A stretch of 64,000 nt of DNA from Anodontia alba (GCA_964016985.1 OZ024831.1:25393948-25457947); one strand, 5' to 3'; positions 43,390 to 54,735 are shown, counted from the first letter of the stretch. Numbers and translations: made by a program. The notes: generated by a model not told the origin, from the sequence alone.

Positions 43390-43560
43390 TACAGAATGTA
43401 AATGAGCCACAGTCTGACAAAGTGCACTTTCGGATATGTGTACTTGACGAAGGCGCAAAGCAGCTTGCGCATCCCGCTATCTGAGCAGTGTCCGCCCGAA
43501 GACACTTTGGACACTTGACTATCCACAGTGAGGCCAGCGAAGACTTCTGACCGAAGACCA
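43390..43560. mobile_element. Family D, partial
   Basis: GAGCCACAGTCTGACAAAGT, GCACTTTCGGATATGTGTAC and CACTTTGGACACTTGACTATCC retain D order, but the hairpins are eroded. Confidence 0.6.
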
Positions 43561-43563
43561 ATA

Positions 43564-43900
43564 CAGTGAACCCTCTTTACAACGACACCATTTGTTCCCA
43601 AAGACTTTGCCATAAAAATGAATTTGCTGTTGTACAGAATACTTAATGAGCAGATTGATATGTAAGAAAGGTCTTGTTTTGTTCTTATTTCTTCATAGAA
43701 CATATGTTTTGGACATTTGTTAGAATCGCCTCTATGAGGCGATTCTAACAAATATCCAAAACATATGTTTCTTTATATATTAAATATAATATTCTTGTAT
43801 AATTTGTGACTAATTGTTACCTCTTAAGCGAAGTTTTCGTGACAGTCAAATTGTCATTATAACGAATTTTGTCGTTCTATCGAGTGTCGGTATAAAGAAA
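43564..43900. mobile_element. pogo-like element with M-like palindrome
   Basis: TA-CAGTGAACCCTCTTTACAAC left end and a weak right end (TTATAACGAATTTTGTCGTT). At its centre is GTTAGAATCGCCTC / GAGGCGATTCTAAC with fully matched AACATATGTTTTGGACA arms (43696-43768). The right border is uncertain. Confidence 0.7.
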
Positions 43901-44279
43901 GTTTTCTGTATATGTTATAAAATGTTGGCGAAACATAGCATAGTGAATAGTTTAGAAACTATAAACTATTTTCTGCCAGTTTTTCATAACCATTGCTTAT
44001 GAATGCCCTGGATTTACACTGTAGATAACAACATTCAATGTTGTTATCAAATTTATAACGTAATACCAGGGCATGAGTTCAAAATGTTTTTTTGTTTTTT
44101 TTTTTTGTTTTTTTTTTTCAGAGAGTTGGAATCTTGAGAGAGTCAGCTGTCACTGTATTCTTAATATCCTTACTGGTATTCCATACCACTTTTGTATGAG
44201 AAACCATTTGTCTGTATGCAAATGAGATTGAAGCTTGTAACATTCTCAGACACTTTCAGCTGCACAATTAACAAATACT
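43901..44279. other. T runs, no gene
   Basis: TTTTGTTTTT runs at 44084-44120. An inverted pair ATTCAATGTTGTTATC.. lies near 44028-44055. Nothing else supported. Confidence 0.4.
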
Positions 44280-44490
44280 GCTCTCTGGTCTAATTCAGCA
44301 GACGACAAATTAATAATATTTTTTCTTATTTTTTCCTAGAAACAGGATCTGACATTTCCAATGGAGACCATCTTCATGAAATATCAAATCCATCCTGTTT
44401 TCAAGAGAAAAAAAAAAAAAGAAGAAAAACATATTTCAATATGTCGTCTGCTGAAAAATTTACAAAGAGTTTAAGCGTTAAGCTAGAACA
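44280..44490. repeat. Family R element
   Basis: CAGCAGACGACAAATTAATA and CGTCTGCTGAAAAATTTACA bracket TAGAAACAGGATCTGACATT / AAATCCATCCTGTTTTCAAG. The octamer here has mutated (TCTTCATGAAAT). Confidence 0.6.
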
Positions 44491-45015
44491 AATGCTGGCG
44501 TCTGTCCTGTCATAAAAAGCATAAATCATAGTATGACTCCGCAAATTAACAGCAAATGACATTTGAAAAAAAAAAAAAAAAAAAAAAAAGCCTTAATTGG
44601 ATTTGATACAGGTAAATAATTTGATTGGTTTATTCTTGCGTACGTGTATAAATATACGTAAAGTTAATACCATCTACAGGTTTTCTTGAGTCAGTTCTTT
44701 TCGCGCATGTCATAAAAACATTTCTGGTTGTAGTATTATATGTTGTACCCCGCGCCGTCCCAAACAAGAGAGCTTGATATTGAATTTCCTAGTTTTTAAT
44801 CACATTTAAAATTGTAGAAGATGGCCTTCATAAGTATTTTGATTTTTACTTTCAGAAAAAATAACGTGTTTGAGTCTGCTATTTTCTGTATTGCCAAAGA
44901 ATCCTTAGTTCGGTATGTTTTGAGATCGCAGCAGCATCTGCAGTCACGTGCTTGTGTGGAGGTCATAAAACGTCACCCCAAGGTTCCTTGTCGTTGATAC
45001 TATTGGGCTGATACA
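44491..45015. other. A run, no gene
   Basis: 24-base A run at 44566-44589; remainder without recognised features. Confidence 0.4.
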
Positions 45016-45204
45016 TGAACTCTTTCGCTGCCAAATTCGCTGACGACATTTTTTTGTTTTTAAACAAACTATTGCTTGGAAAGAAGTTTATATGTAAAGT
45101 TGAAAGACTGAATGTCAAAGCGTAGATCCAGATGAGACGGCTCATCTGGATCTATGCTGTTTGCAAAAGCTTAATATTATCGCCTATGGCAGTGACAGAG
45201 TTAA
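45016..45204. mobile_element. TTAA-type Q element
   Basis: AACTCTTTCGCTGCC / GGCAGTGACAGAGTTAA ends with hairpin TAGATCCAGATGAGACGG/CTCATCTGGATCTATGCTG (45122-45162). Confidence 0.75.
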
Positions 45205-45898
45205 GTAAAACGTAGTTCCGCTCAAATCTGTCAAGGGGTCGTGAGGGATGTTGCATATTTCATAATTCCTTGGTTTAAACACATCTTATTTCAACACTTT
45301 ATGGTGTATATACAAACATGTTTGCAATCAAAAGGATACGAACGAAAACAATTTACTTGTTTAATTCTTCTCTATAATAATCCCACGGAATTTTGTAATA
45401 AGGAACCAAGGCATTCCAAACCGAATACCTTTTTCTGTCTTTGATTGTGTTCTGTATTTGCAAAGCATCAATACTTCGGAATATTTTGTGATCTAAAGAA
45501 ATGCCATAAATTGTTTTTGTGAAAGCCATAAAACAATAATCCCGTTCTTCAATAAAGTGCTGATATCATGGGCTGTTCTCTTAGTTTTATTGGGCTCATA
45601 CATTATATGTGGATATGAACTCCCGTTAAAAGCTGCTATGGTGGTTAAGGGATGCTGCTTTTTTTTACTATTCCTCATCAAATAACATGTTTTGTTTTTT
45701 GTTTGTTTTTGTTTTTGATTTGGTCTGTACATGTCTCGTATGACTAACGGACCCCGTCTTAAGAATAGATTTGTTATTTCAACTGAATTCGCTGCTGAGC
45801 AAACATACAGCCTTATTTTCTTGGTAAAATATCAGAATGTCGTTTTGGTGCTGTGTTGGTTGCGGCTTTTAAATGACTCGATACATTCAGTACATTTT
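45205..45898. other. No feature recognised
   Basis: T/G-rich simple run at 45690-45720; otherwise nothing supported. Confidence 0.4.
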
Positions 45899-46058
45899 CA
45901 GCCATATTTTCATGGGAGACAACTTTTGTGACTTCCGATTTACTTTTCTATTCAGCAAGCAACCTGAAAAGGGGTCTACTCCAAAAGGCAATCTTTTGCT
46001 TCCCGTTGGAGCAAACGATTACCTTTTGGAGTAAACCCCTTCCAGAAGAGAGGCCAAA
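45899..46058. mobile_element. Family K MITE, partial
   Basis: GGGAGACAACTTTTGTGACT, AAAAGGGGTCTACTCCAAAA and its inverse TTTTGGAGTAAACCCCTTCC form the K central hairpin. Outer ends are missing. Confidence 0.7.
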
Positions 46059-46061
46059 ATA

Positions 46062-46395
46062 CAGTCAAACCACAATAGCTCGAACACCGATGGCTCGTTT
46101 ACCATGGCTAATTCGAACTCATTTTTGAGCTCAAGAAAACAAATATTTAGGTACGTTGTCTTATTTCATCATGAAATTGTATGTTGTGTGTGCTCATTAG
46201 AGCAACCGCATCGAAGCGATTCTAATAAGTACTTTAACATACAATTACTGTGTAGAAATTCGAACAAAAAATCCTAAATTATCGTTATTTGCTTCCTGAC
46301 CTGGCACCTTGATTAACCGGCAGTGCCGCGAACTACCCTTGACTCGAACAATTTTCTGTGGTCCCAAAGATGTTCGAGCTATTGAAGTTCGACTG
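46062..46395. mobile_element. pogo-like MITE with M-like palindrome
   Basis: TA flanks 46060-46061 and 46396-46397. TIR CAGTCAAACCACAATAGCTC / GAGCTATTGAAGTTCGACTG. The central palindrome has GCTCATTAGAGCAACCGCAT / GAAGCGATTCTAATAAGTAC, the M-type core inside unrelated ends. Confidence 0.88.
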
Positions 46396-46449
46396 TACGT
46401 AGACAACGTTGCTTCCTATAAAAGTGTATACATTCCCCATAATAATTAA

Positions 46450-46801
46450 AGGCTCCATATTCCTTAAAGTAGACATTTTGTCCAAGAAATGTTTGATAAA
46501 TTGATATATACATGTAGTATAAATGCGATCATAAAATTTGGCACCTGACAGCCTGTAAAATGTCAGTTAGTCTCTCGTTCTTGAACTGGATCAAAAATCA
46601 AATTTTGATCGTATCTCTGAATTAAAATTGGCAACATTAATTCAGAGATACGAAAAAATCATTTTATTTCAAGAACGAGAGACTAACTGAAATTTTACAG
46701 GCTATCAGGTGCCACCTTTTATAATTGTATTAATAAGATATGTGAATTTATTAAACCTTTCTTGGATGATAAAATGTCTATATTTGAGGAATATGGTGCC
46801 T
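46450..46801. mobile_element. TTAA foldback, family F (clean)
   Basis: TTAA at 46446-46449 and 46802-46805. Ends AGGCTCCATATTCCTTAAAG and GAGGAATATGGTGCCT. Arms of about 150 bp hold GTTAGTCTCTCGTTCTTGAA and its complement. Second copy of the element at 42004. Confidence 0.92.
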
Positions 46802-47071
46802 TTAAGTTCTATATTCGTGCATTTACTATTGTTTTTGTGTCTATTTGTATAATAATAAGAGTAAGAATATGACAATTTTAAACTTATCACGAAGAAAATG
46901 ACAAGCCAAAGGAAAGTTAATAGTCGATGATGACAATAAATTAATTTTAATCTGGTTTCGTGGTTAAATGAGAATGCTCGTCACGTAAAACGAAAGCGCC
47001 AATGTGATTTGCTTAATGTGCAAAGTTGTCATAAAAGTTGACATATGGGCTGCGACAAGCAAAAAGGTGTT
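46802..47071. other. No feature recognised
   Basis: Short AT-rich gap. Confidence 0.4.
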
Positions 47072-47287
47072 TTAAGGGGTATGGATACACTTTCAAGGGA
47101 GACAATTCTGTCAAAAATGTTACTGCTTCCCTTCTGAAAAGTGGGCTAATGGGAAAGCAAATTCTGTCCTGTTAGAGTATACCCCTTTTTAAAGAGAGTG
47201 TGGTGTGCAGCAAGCAAACAGCATCACAGAAGTTGTCGCCCTTGTTAAAATGGCGGAATATCTGACAAGTGTATCCAGACCCCTTAG
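47072..47287. mobile_element. Family K MITE (reference copy)
   Basis: TIR TTAAGGGGTATGGATACAC / GTGTATCCAGACCCCTTA, then GGGAGACAATTCTGTCAAAA and its inverse. The hairpin AAAGCAAATTCTGTCC..AGAGTATACCCC is central. The clearest example of the family. Confidence 0.9.
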
Positions 47288-47416
47288 GTAAATGTGAAAT
47301 ATAGAGATTCAGATCATTTTGTGCAGCCACATTGTCACATTGGGGAATATATTATGTTGATCCATTATACACCATATTGTATCCTGTGATTCTATCAGAG
47401 GACAGCGAGAACCCTT

Positions 47417-47720
47417 TGATTGCCTTTGGAAACAAAGAACACACTACAAATTAGAAAATGGGAGCCTCGGTTTTATTGAGACTCTTCATAAGCAGTAATG
47501 AAGTTTGCAACAGTGCTTAGCCATCTAGCGTATACATGAGCAGAACACCATTTTCAAATATACCACAATGGGCCCAATGATCCCAAAGGAAATGAAATGT
47601 AGTCTGCACTATGGTACGGGGAGACGTTCTACCGCCGCCACACGGCACTAACACCAGCTGCAGTGTAGTAAAATAAACGTCAAAAAGATTGCCTTTGGAA
47701 ACAAAGAATACACTACAGAC
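47417..47720 (+). repeat. Dispersed repeat Z, copy 2 with duplicated start
   Basis: TTGCCTTTGGAAACAAAGAA, GGTTTTATTGAGACTCTTCA and GATCCCAAAGGAAATGAAAT match 3961-4160. The opening motif ATTGCCTTTGGAAACAAAGA returns at 47689, so a second unit begins and stops. Confidence 0.6.
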
Positions 47721-48371
47721 TTTTTTCTCGACAAAGCTCTATTTTTATATTTTTGCACAGGAACCGTTAAAAAATATATGTTTAAATAACCCTTAAGTAA
47801 CATACAGAGTTGTATCAGACGACATTCTATATTTTTCCAGGCTTGATATTTTCATACGCGTTATTTGTCTAATTATCCGGAATTTTCGGACACTGTGACG
47901 ACTTACCATGCTCATTCTAACAGTATCTGTATGTCTATAATACATTGTGGCTGAGTTGATAAACGGTGCAGAACTTCAGCAGTCCGGGTCTGCACTGTTT
48001 TCCCAGTAATTTTAGTCCGAACATGTAAGCTAAATTAAGAACATTAATCTCCGACGCTTACTCTGAAGAAGTAAATATTTTCCTATGGTTTTATGCAATA
48101 TATTTTGTGGTATTTTTTGTACTGACTGACCAATATTTGTTTTACTTACCGATTTTGATTTAGACTAAAATATTTCGATTTTTGCAATAATAAAAAGTTT
48201 GTAAATTGTATATTCATATGTATAAATGATATGGTATGCAGTTTGGAGGCAGACTTGCAACACTGTTCACTTATTAAAAATGAAATTTTCACAAGATGCT
48301 TATAAAACATTAGTAATTATTGGAGAAGGAAAAAAGTAACCGTTTCAGACGACACAGAATTTTTGCAATTT
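47721..48371. other. No gene; faint Q remnant
   Basis: GCAGTCCGGGTCTGCACTGT at 47977 is half of a Q hairpin. The rest is AT-rich. Confidence 0.4.
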
Positions 48372-48652
48372 CATCACGAAAACATGCCTGTATGATACTG
48401 ACCCCCTTAAACCCTACTTTTATATTGTAAAACTGGGGTTTACAGGGATATACATTATTTTTCTTATTTCTGCTTAAATACATAGATTGTGGGTACTCGT
48501 TAGAACCGCCTCGCCGAGGCGGTTCTAACGAGTACCCACATTCTATGTTTTGAGCAAAAATATGACAAATATCAGAGTTTTTTTTATCTGAAAATTTTCC
48601 GTTTTTGGAGGTGAAAATTTCTATATATATGAATAGGCATGTTTTCGTAATG
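48372..48652 (+). mobile_element. Palindrome-core MITE, family M
   Basis: 281 bp. Ends CATCACGAAAACATGCC and GGCATGTTTTCGTAATG. Symmetric GCCTCGCCGAGGC core. Confidence 0.95.
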
Positions 48653-48807
48653 ATACAACTGTTTTAGACACATCTACGTGGCATGAAGCTGATTTGTCCA
48701 AATCTTAGGACGAGGAGAATAATTATTTGAGGTGTCAATATTTAAGACGACGGTTTACTTGACCACATATTTAGACCTTTATCGTACTAGTAGTTTGTAC
48801 AAATCAT

Positions 48808-48995
48808 AAAGTGAGTCGGTGCATCACATTCACTGCAAGAATGCATGTGCACCCATCGAAGGATCAGATCAAACTGCAGTCTGTTCAGTCTTCGCAGAGC
48901 ATTCTGTGGGTACCCAAGGATACAAAGTGTCTTCAGGCGGACATCGAAGACTCTGGTCATCCTGCGCGGATGCGCAATCTCGTCTGAGCCTTAGC
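48808..48995. mobile_element. Family D, 3' end replaced by M
   Basis: GCATGTGCACCCATCGAAGG, CAAGGATACAAAGTGTCTTC and GACATCGAAGACTCTGGTCA keep D order. The second hairpin breaks off where the family M copy starts at 48998. Confidence 0.7.
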
Positions 48996-48997
48996 TC

Positions 48998-49300
48998 CAT
49001 CACGAAAACATGCCTATCTACTTTTGACCCCTTAAACCCCACTTAGATACAGTAACACTAGGGTTTACAGGGGTATGCATCAATTTTCTTATTTCTGCTC
49101 AAAAACATAGATTGTGGATACTCATTAGAACCGCCACGCAGAAGCGGTTCTAGCAAGTACCCACAATCTATGTTTTTATCTATGTACCCACAGTCTGTTT
49201 TTCGCGGAAATGTGAAAACTACCAGATTTTTTTCATCTGAAGTTTTCATCTTTTGGTGGTAAAATTCTCAATATATTTGAACAGGCGTGTTTTCGTAATG
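48998..49300 (+). mobile_element. Family M with duplicated right-arm tip
   Basis: 303 bp. After the right arm (CACAATCTATGTTTTTATCT) a second partial arm (ATGTACCCACAGTCTGTTTT) follows, a tandem duplication within the palindrome. Confidence 0.94.
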
Positions 49301-49772
49301 TCGGCGCATATGCAATATTGTAGGAATTGCTGTGCCCCGGCCCAGTTAACACGTATACATAGCATTTGTATGTTCGAGGTGGACATATGTCACACAGTAT
49401 GTTCATAACCTTATCATTGTAGACAGCTGATTAACTACCTACTAATGATCTAACACCTTTTTAGGTTGGTTTGCCTTAGAGGAACATGCTAAACCGATTT
49501 ATCATACATGACTGATAGAAATAGAAATATTCAAACATCAGCGCGACCACAAGAAAGGAGTTAACTTTCTTTATTGGAAAATTACTCAGTTTTATCCCCA
49601 AATTTTTAGTTTCTAGCTTTAGGGAATATTGTATCAATCAAATTCTGAAGTTCTTTGTTTTGTTTTTCTTTATACTTTAAGAAATCGTAATTTCGTCCTG
49701 TGAAGAGTTGAAAAGTACGATTTATGCTTTTAAATACAATAAAGCAAAGTAAAGCACTGGTTTATTCTTTGT
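49301..49772. other. No feature recognised
   Basis: Unique AT-rich sequence. Confidence 0.4.
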
Positions 49773-50051
49773 CATTACGAAAACACGCCCATTCAAATAT
49801 ATAGAAAATTTCAACTCAAAAACGTGAAAATTTTCAGATAAAAACTCGGATATTTTTTGTATATTTCTGCTCAAAACATAGATTGTGGGTACTCGTTAGA
49901 ACCGCCTCGGCGCGGCGGTTCTAACAAGTACCCACAATCTATATTTTTGAGCAGAAATAAGAAATAATGTATACCCCTGTAAACCCCAGTTTTACTATAT
50001 AAAAGTGGGACTTAAGAGGGGTCCGAATTATATATGCATGTCTTCGTGATG
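49773..50051 (-). mobile_element. Palindrome-core MITE, family M
   Basis: Reverse copy: CATTACGAAAACACGCCC to GCATGTCTTCGTGATG. Core GCCTCGGCGCGGCGG. Confidence 0.95.
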
Positions 50052-50471
50052 TTGAATCAGTTTTGGAAAGGTGCATTTTCTATTTACTGAGTGTTTCTGG
50101 ATTCAATCTCAGAATATATGCTATTTAATTTTCTACCTTATTCAAAGACAATAAAACCGATAGCCTAAAGTAGTTGCTTACATGAATACATAAACACAAA
50201 ATTATATTATTATAACTGCCATTTGTAAAAAAAAAAACAAAAACAAAAAACAAACAAACAAAAAAAAAAAAAAATAAATAAAAAAAAATGTTTTCGTTTT
50301 CAATGGAGTTTCTTCCGCTCCCAAAACATTCTATTATGTACAACGCAAGAACGGATCCGTATGCCACATACGAACAGCCAGTGTCCAAGTCAGTCTGCAC
50401 ATCCGCGTATTTTAATCACGTTTTTTTCCGCGAATACATGTCAAATTATCAATTGATTCTTTTAGCAATCA
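50052..50471. other. A-rich run, no gene
   Basis: AAAC/AAAT-rich simple sequence at 50227-50288; nothing else recognised. Confidence 0.4.
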
Positions 50472-50715
50472 GGGTCAAGTTGTTCAAAGCTAACGACGTC
50501 GTTAGTTAACGATTCGTTAAAATTTTAATTGAGTGATACGCAAATATGCTGAAATTTTTTGCTGAAAAAATGTGAGTAGCTTTTGCAGTGCAAAAGCTAC
50601 TCACATTTTTTCAGCAAAAAATTTCAAAATATTGTATATTGAATCCGCTAAAACAGTTAACGAAATGACCCTTAACGAGCTCGTTAAGTTAACGACGCTT
50701 TGAACAACTGGGCCC
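50472..50715. mobile_element. MITE, family G (best inner hairpin)
   Basis: GGGTCAAGTTGTTCAAAGCT to GCTTTGAACAACTGGGCCC. The inner hairpin TTTTGCTGAAAAAATGTGAG / CTCACATTTTTTCAGCAAAA is perfect (50560-50620). Confidence 0.92.
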
Positions 50716-50784
50716 AGGCTGATCGGGTTATTCGTTGTACGCATATGATATAAGTGATCGTTTCTCGCGGTAAACATTATATAA

Positions 50785-50985
50785 TTAACCCTTGTCGTGC
50801 TGAATAAATTAAGATCCCACGCCCACTTCTAATTTTTAGCCAGTCAGTTTACTTGATCCAGGTTGTTTATACAAATTCAAATACTGAACGGCAAACAGTG
50901 CAGATCCAAATCAGAAGCAAGCTGATCTGGATCTACACCGTTTGCAAAGGCAGGGTTTATCCGGGTTCAGCAGGACAACGGTTAA
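50785..50985 (+). mobile_element. piggyBac-like MITE, family T
   Basis: TTAA at 50785 and 50982. Ends CCCTTGTCGTGCTGAA and TTCAGCAGGACAACGG. The hairpin is shortened (CAGATCCAAATCAGAAGC / AAGCTGATCTGGATCTACAC). Confidence 0.9.
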
Positions 50986-51301
50986 TAATGATTGGCCTTA
51001 TTTTTTTGTTTCGTTTATACATAAGTCTTGATTCTTTGTCATGTTAACCCTTTAAGTGGTAACAAAATTGCAGCAGGCTCGTTCGTTTTTTTGTTGTTTT
51101 TTTTTAAATTATTTTTCGAAGAAAACGGGACGGCACTTCCTGTGAAACGTCTGCTTGGCAGACAATTTAAATGAACGTCAAGCCTTATTTGCTCTGAAAA
51201 AAAAAGAAAGAAAAAAAGTTAAGATAAATGACGTCCGTTGCAGCTGTTACAAGCAGCTCCTTGATTCTGTAACGATCAGAAACATCCATATCAAGCTTCA
51301 A
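50986..51301. other. No feature recognised
   Basis: T-rich run at 51086-51112; nothing else supported. Confidence 0.4.
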
Positions 51302-51577
51302 CATCATGAAAACATGCCTAGATAATTTTGACCCACTTAAACCCCACTTTTATGTAGTAAAACTGGGGTTTACAGGGCTATACATTATTTTTCTTATTTC
51401 TGCTCAAAACATAAATTGTGTGTACTCGTTAGAACCGCCTTGCCGAGGCGGTTCTAACGAGTACCCACAATCTATGTTTTGAGCAGAAATTTGAAAAATA
51501 TCAGAATTTTATCTGAAAACTTTCAGTTTTTGGTTGTAAAATTTTCAAGATATTTGAAAAGGCATGTTTTCGAAATG
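51302..51577 (+). mobile_element. Palindrome-core MITE, family M
   Basis: 276 bp. CATCATGAAAACATGCC to GGCATGTTTTCGAAATG. Core GCCTTGCCGAGGC has one unpaired change. Confidence 0.95.
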
Positions 51578-53004
51578 TATAACTAGGCAGTCCCGGCTTC
51601 TGGTTGTTGAGTATGCAAGAATGTTCAAGCGACCTTCGTTTCACCGTCGCTTTAAACAAATGTATGCCATATGTTGTACATAAAACGTACAAACAACAGT
51701 CATAGCCAGGCAACGTTTTACCACATGTTGCATTTTTTTGATTTTTTATAATATGGCGACAACGGTACCATGTGATGCTTAATTGATGGCTTCTGTATCT
51801 CCTGATTGTGCTTATTTGATGCAGCACTTTTTAATGCCAATTAATTATGTTACTAAGTCTCGGCTTCTTGGCAGCTATACATTTCTGGTTCATTTGACTG
51901 CATATTAAAGATGAAATGTTTCTGTTAACATTAGAAACAACAACAACGACAAAAAAAAAAAAAAAAAAAAAAAAAATATGAATGGTGACTGTGGTGGTGG
52001 ATTTACGGTCGTTTCTACAAATGTTCGGTTATTTCAGGCTGGCTTTATCCATGTTTGCCTGCGTTTGTAAAGGCTTGCTTTCATAGACCATTCTATGAAC
52101 ATACACACGTCGAGCCGCTGTCCTCTGATTAATCATTCGTTTGCTGTCTCTACGGACAGCGTCATGGCATGTGTCATTAATTTCGTTTTGGATTATATTT
52201 GGAAGATCTGTGCTTGGTGTCTTGTTTTGCATGCACTTACTGATATTTCTTATTTTCATACGCCCTAAATCAGGCTTTTTTATTGTTTTGCATTCTTGGA
52301 TCGTGGTTTCAGTAACATTCAGAAACAAAAGTTATGGTCATTTGGAACAAGACAGAAAAACCAAGTTTGAATACAGCATGTACGATCTTCAATACACGTG
52401 TGATCACATATACAAAAGGCGACAATGTTATAACATGTTAAATTCAAGAATAAACATAACAATATTACACATGAATTAACAGGCAGTAAGGACAAACCGG
52501 AAGTGTTCACATATTACATTTTACTTGATCGATTATCAATCAAGCTAAACACATTTTGAGAATTCCTACTGTGTATACCTGATATGTTGACAACTATACG
52601 TCAGCAAGGTGTCCATTCACAGGGTATTACTCGGCCATTTTCGCTCGTGGCTTAGGAATCTACACGCTGGTAACATACTGACTCAGTTTACAAGTCATTG
52701 CAATCTATAGCTTTCAAATGAAAACATTGCGATCACGTGACTAAGCTCTTGTTGCGCAGAGAAAATCGCAAGAATGTGTTGTAGTATACTTGGAGAAATA
52801 ATTAAGATGTCCAATAGATTATTAATTTAAGAAAGCTGTCCAAGAAGACAGATTAGGGTAATAACAACTGAGACTCAGCAGTGTGCGGTATTTAATTACC
52901 TGACCAAGAAAATATGCAGCTAAACATTCACCATTTCAGACACAGACGAAAATGACTTTGCACATATTATAAAATAGTTTCAACGAACATTGACTTGCAT
53001 TATG

Positions 53005-53008
<4 letters not shown>
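51578..53008. other. Repeat-poor stretch with an unassigned open frame
   Basis: About 1.4 kb with only an A run (51951-51977). On the Hox1-sense strand 52029-52328 is open for 99 codons with a charged, ordinary-looking composition. The opposite strand is open over the same span, and no domain or splice context was recognised. Treated as non-coding until homology is shown. Confidence 0.35.

Positions 53009-53066
<58 letters not shown>
53009..53066. repeat. (GA)n microsatellite, first of a pair
   Basis: About 29 GA units. Confidence 0.99.
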
Positions 53067-53071
<5 letters not shown>

Positions 53072-53211
53072 GGACATACAACTTACGCTGCATGAATATT
53101 TGAACATTAATGGAATGTATCCATTTTGTGTGCCAGGTGGGACACACACACTACTAGATATGTCTGGCATTGCATCAACTTTACTGGAATGTTGTTTCAA
53201 TTTTATGTTCC

Positions 53212-53218
<7 letters not shown>

Positions 53219-53269
<51 letters not shown>
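53219..53269. repeat. (GA)n microsatellite, second of a pair
   Basis: About 25 AG units, 152 bp after the first array and in the same strand sense. Confidence 0.99.
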
Positions 53270-53271
<2 letters not shown>

Positions 53272-53464
53272 CTCTTCAAATAAAAGTATATTCGTACTCA
53301 GGGAGACGTCTAACAGAGAACGACATACAGCGCTGCCGCCATCTGCCTACACTTGTCGATATTTCATTGATCCATAAATATGACTTTTAGGTTTTTTTGA
53401 ATATATATGTCAATATGAAACCTCTGCAAAATGTCAAACGACGACAAACACTTAGATTCAATCA

Positions 53465-53652
53465 TAGCTCCAGATAAGAGGTAGTATCAGTTGGACATTT
53501 TTCATATTTAATTATGTAAACATATGTTGTTGGTACTCATTAGAAGCACCTCGCCGAGGCGCTTCTAACGAGTACCACAACATATGATTTTGTGGAGACA
53601 AAATAATAAAATGAATACTTTTAGGTTGTAAAAGCACCTTATCTGGTACTGC
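53465..53652. mobile_element. Foldback MITE, family C (M-like core)
   Basis: TIR AGCTCCAGATAAG / CTTATCTGGTACT. Core TACTCATTAGAAGCACCTC / GAGGCGCTTCTAACGAGTAC is nearly perfect, with CATATGTTG / CAACATATG outer arms. Confidence 0.85.
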
Positions 53653-54340
53653 ATGCAGTTATGACATGAATATTATTCTAGTGGTTGTCACATAGATATT
53701 TTGTTTCATAGAGAACATTAGTGTTTGCCGGTTAACCGGAACAATTTTCCGGCGAACCATCTCCCGATAAAAGCGATTAGAAAATGGACGGACAGAGATT
53801 AAAACGAATCGGAAAAGGAAAGAATTCATTTTAATGTGACTGAAACCCATAAATTTTCCTAGAAGAAATGCTCTTTAAATATCGCGTCTCTTAAAATGCT
53901 TTTCGCGTGACGTACTTGTGTCAGTTAGAAAAAATCGGGTCTAATTCCTATTACGCAACTTAAATATTAAATTCGCAGGTTCCGGACAGAACAATTAAAA
54001 TATTAAGCAGGTACTTGGCAGCTGACTTAATGGTGATGATATTTAACGTTATAACTGTCTTGATATAATAGAGGCACGAGAGGGAGGCACATTAATTTAA
54101 ACCACACACAGCGCTACTTGGAGCCATTTACGCTATTCGCCGCCACAGAATAAAGCCCCAGTGGCTTTTCTGAACCACTCATTGACACTTCTGCCATATG
54201 CAGTTTTCTAAAAAAAAGACGTTTTCATAAAGAAATGGCTGATTAAACGAAACTTTAAGGAAAAACTCATTAAAGCGACTGGCTACACTTAGTGGATGTT
54301 CCACCATTTTTGCTAAGGAGACAAAGTTTGTGAATACTTT
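53653..54340. other. No feature recognised
   Basis: Unique sequence, no repeat ends or coding support. Confidence 0.4.
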
Positions 54341-54569
54341 GGCCCAGTTGTTCAAAACTAACAATGTCGTTAGTTAATGTATCGTTAAAACTTTGATCAT
54401 TAAATATGGCATATACACTAATATTTTTGCTGAAAAAATGTGAGTAGCTTTTGCATTTGCACTTTTTCAGCAAAAGTTCCTGTGAATTAGATATTGTACT
54501 TACTAGTATAGTTAAATTTTGACCACTAACGAGCTCGTTAAGCTAACGACGCATTGAACAACTGGGTCC
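54341..54569. mobile_element. MITE, family G
   Basis: GGCCCAGTTGTTCAAAACTA to GCATTGAACAACTGGGTCC. The inner hairpin GCTGAAAAAATGTGAGTAGC has lost its partner. Confidence 0.9.
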
Positions 54570-54571
54570 TG

Positions 54572-54735
54572 TTCGCTATCCTGCACACCAAGCCTTTTCT
54601 TAAGTGGATCTACTATCAAAGGAAGGGGTTTGTTACTAAGAGAACAAAATCTTTCCTTTCAGAACAGATCTTTGTTTGGAAGAGAGGCAGAAAGAATTCT
54701 ATTGCATCCTTGAAAATGTATCAAATCTCCGACTA
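54572..54735. mobile_element. Family K MITE, left-truncated
   Basis: CGCTATCCTGCACACCAAGC, AAGTGGATCTACTATCAAAG and CCTTGAAAATGTATCAAATC. It abuts the G element directly. Confidence 0.65.

Noticed and set aside
52995..53390. 131-codon frame rich in RE dipeptides
   Set aside because: Translation of two (GA)n microsatellites.
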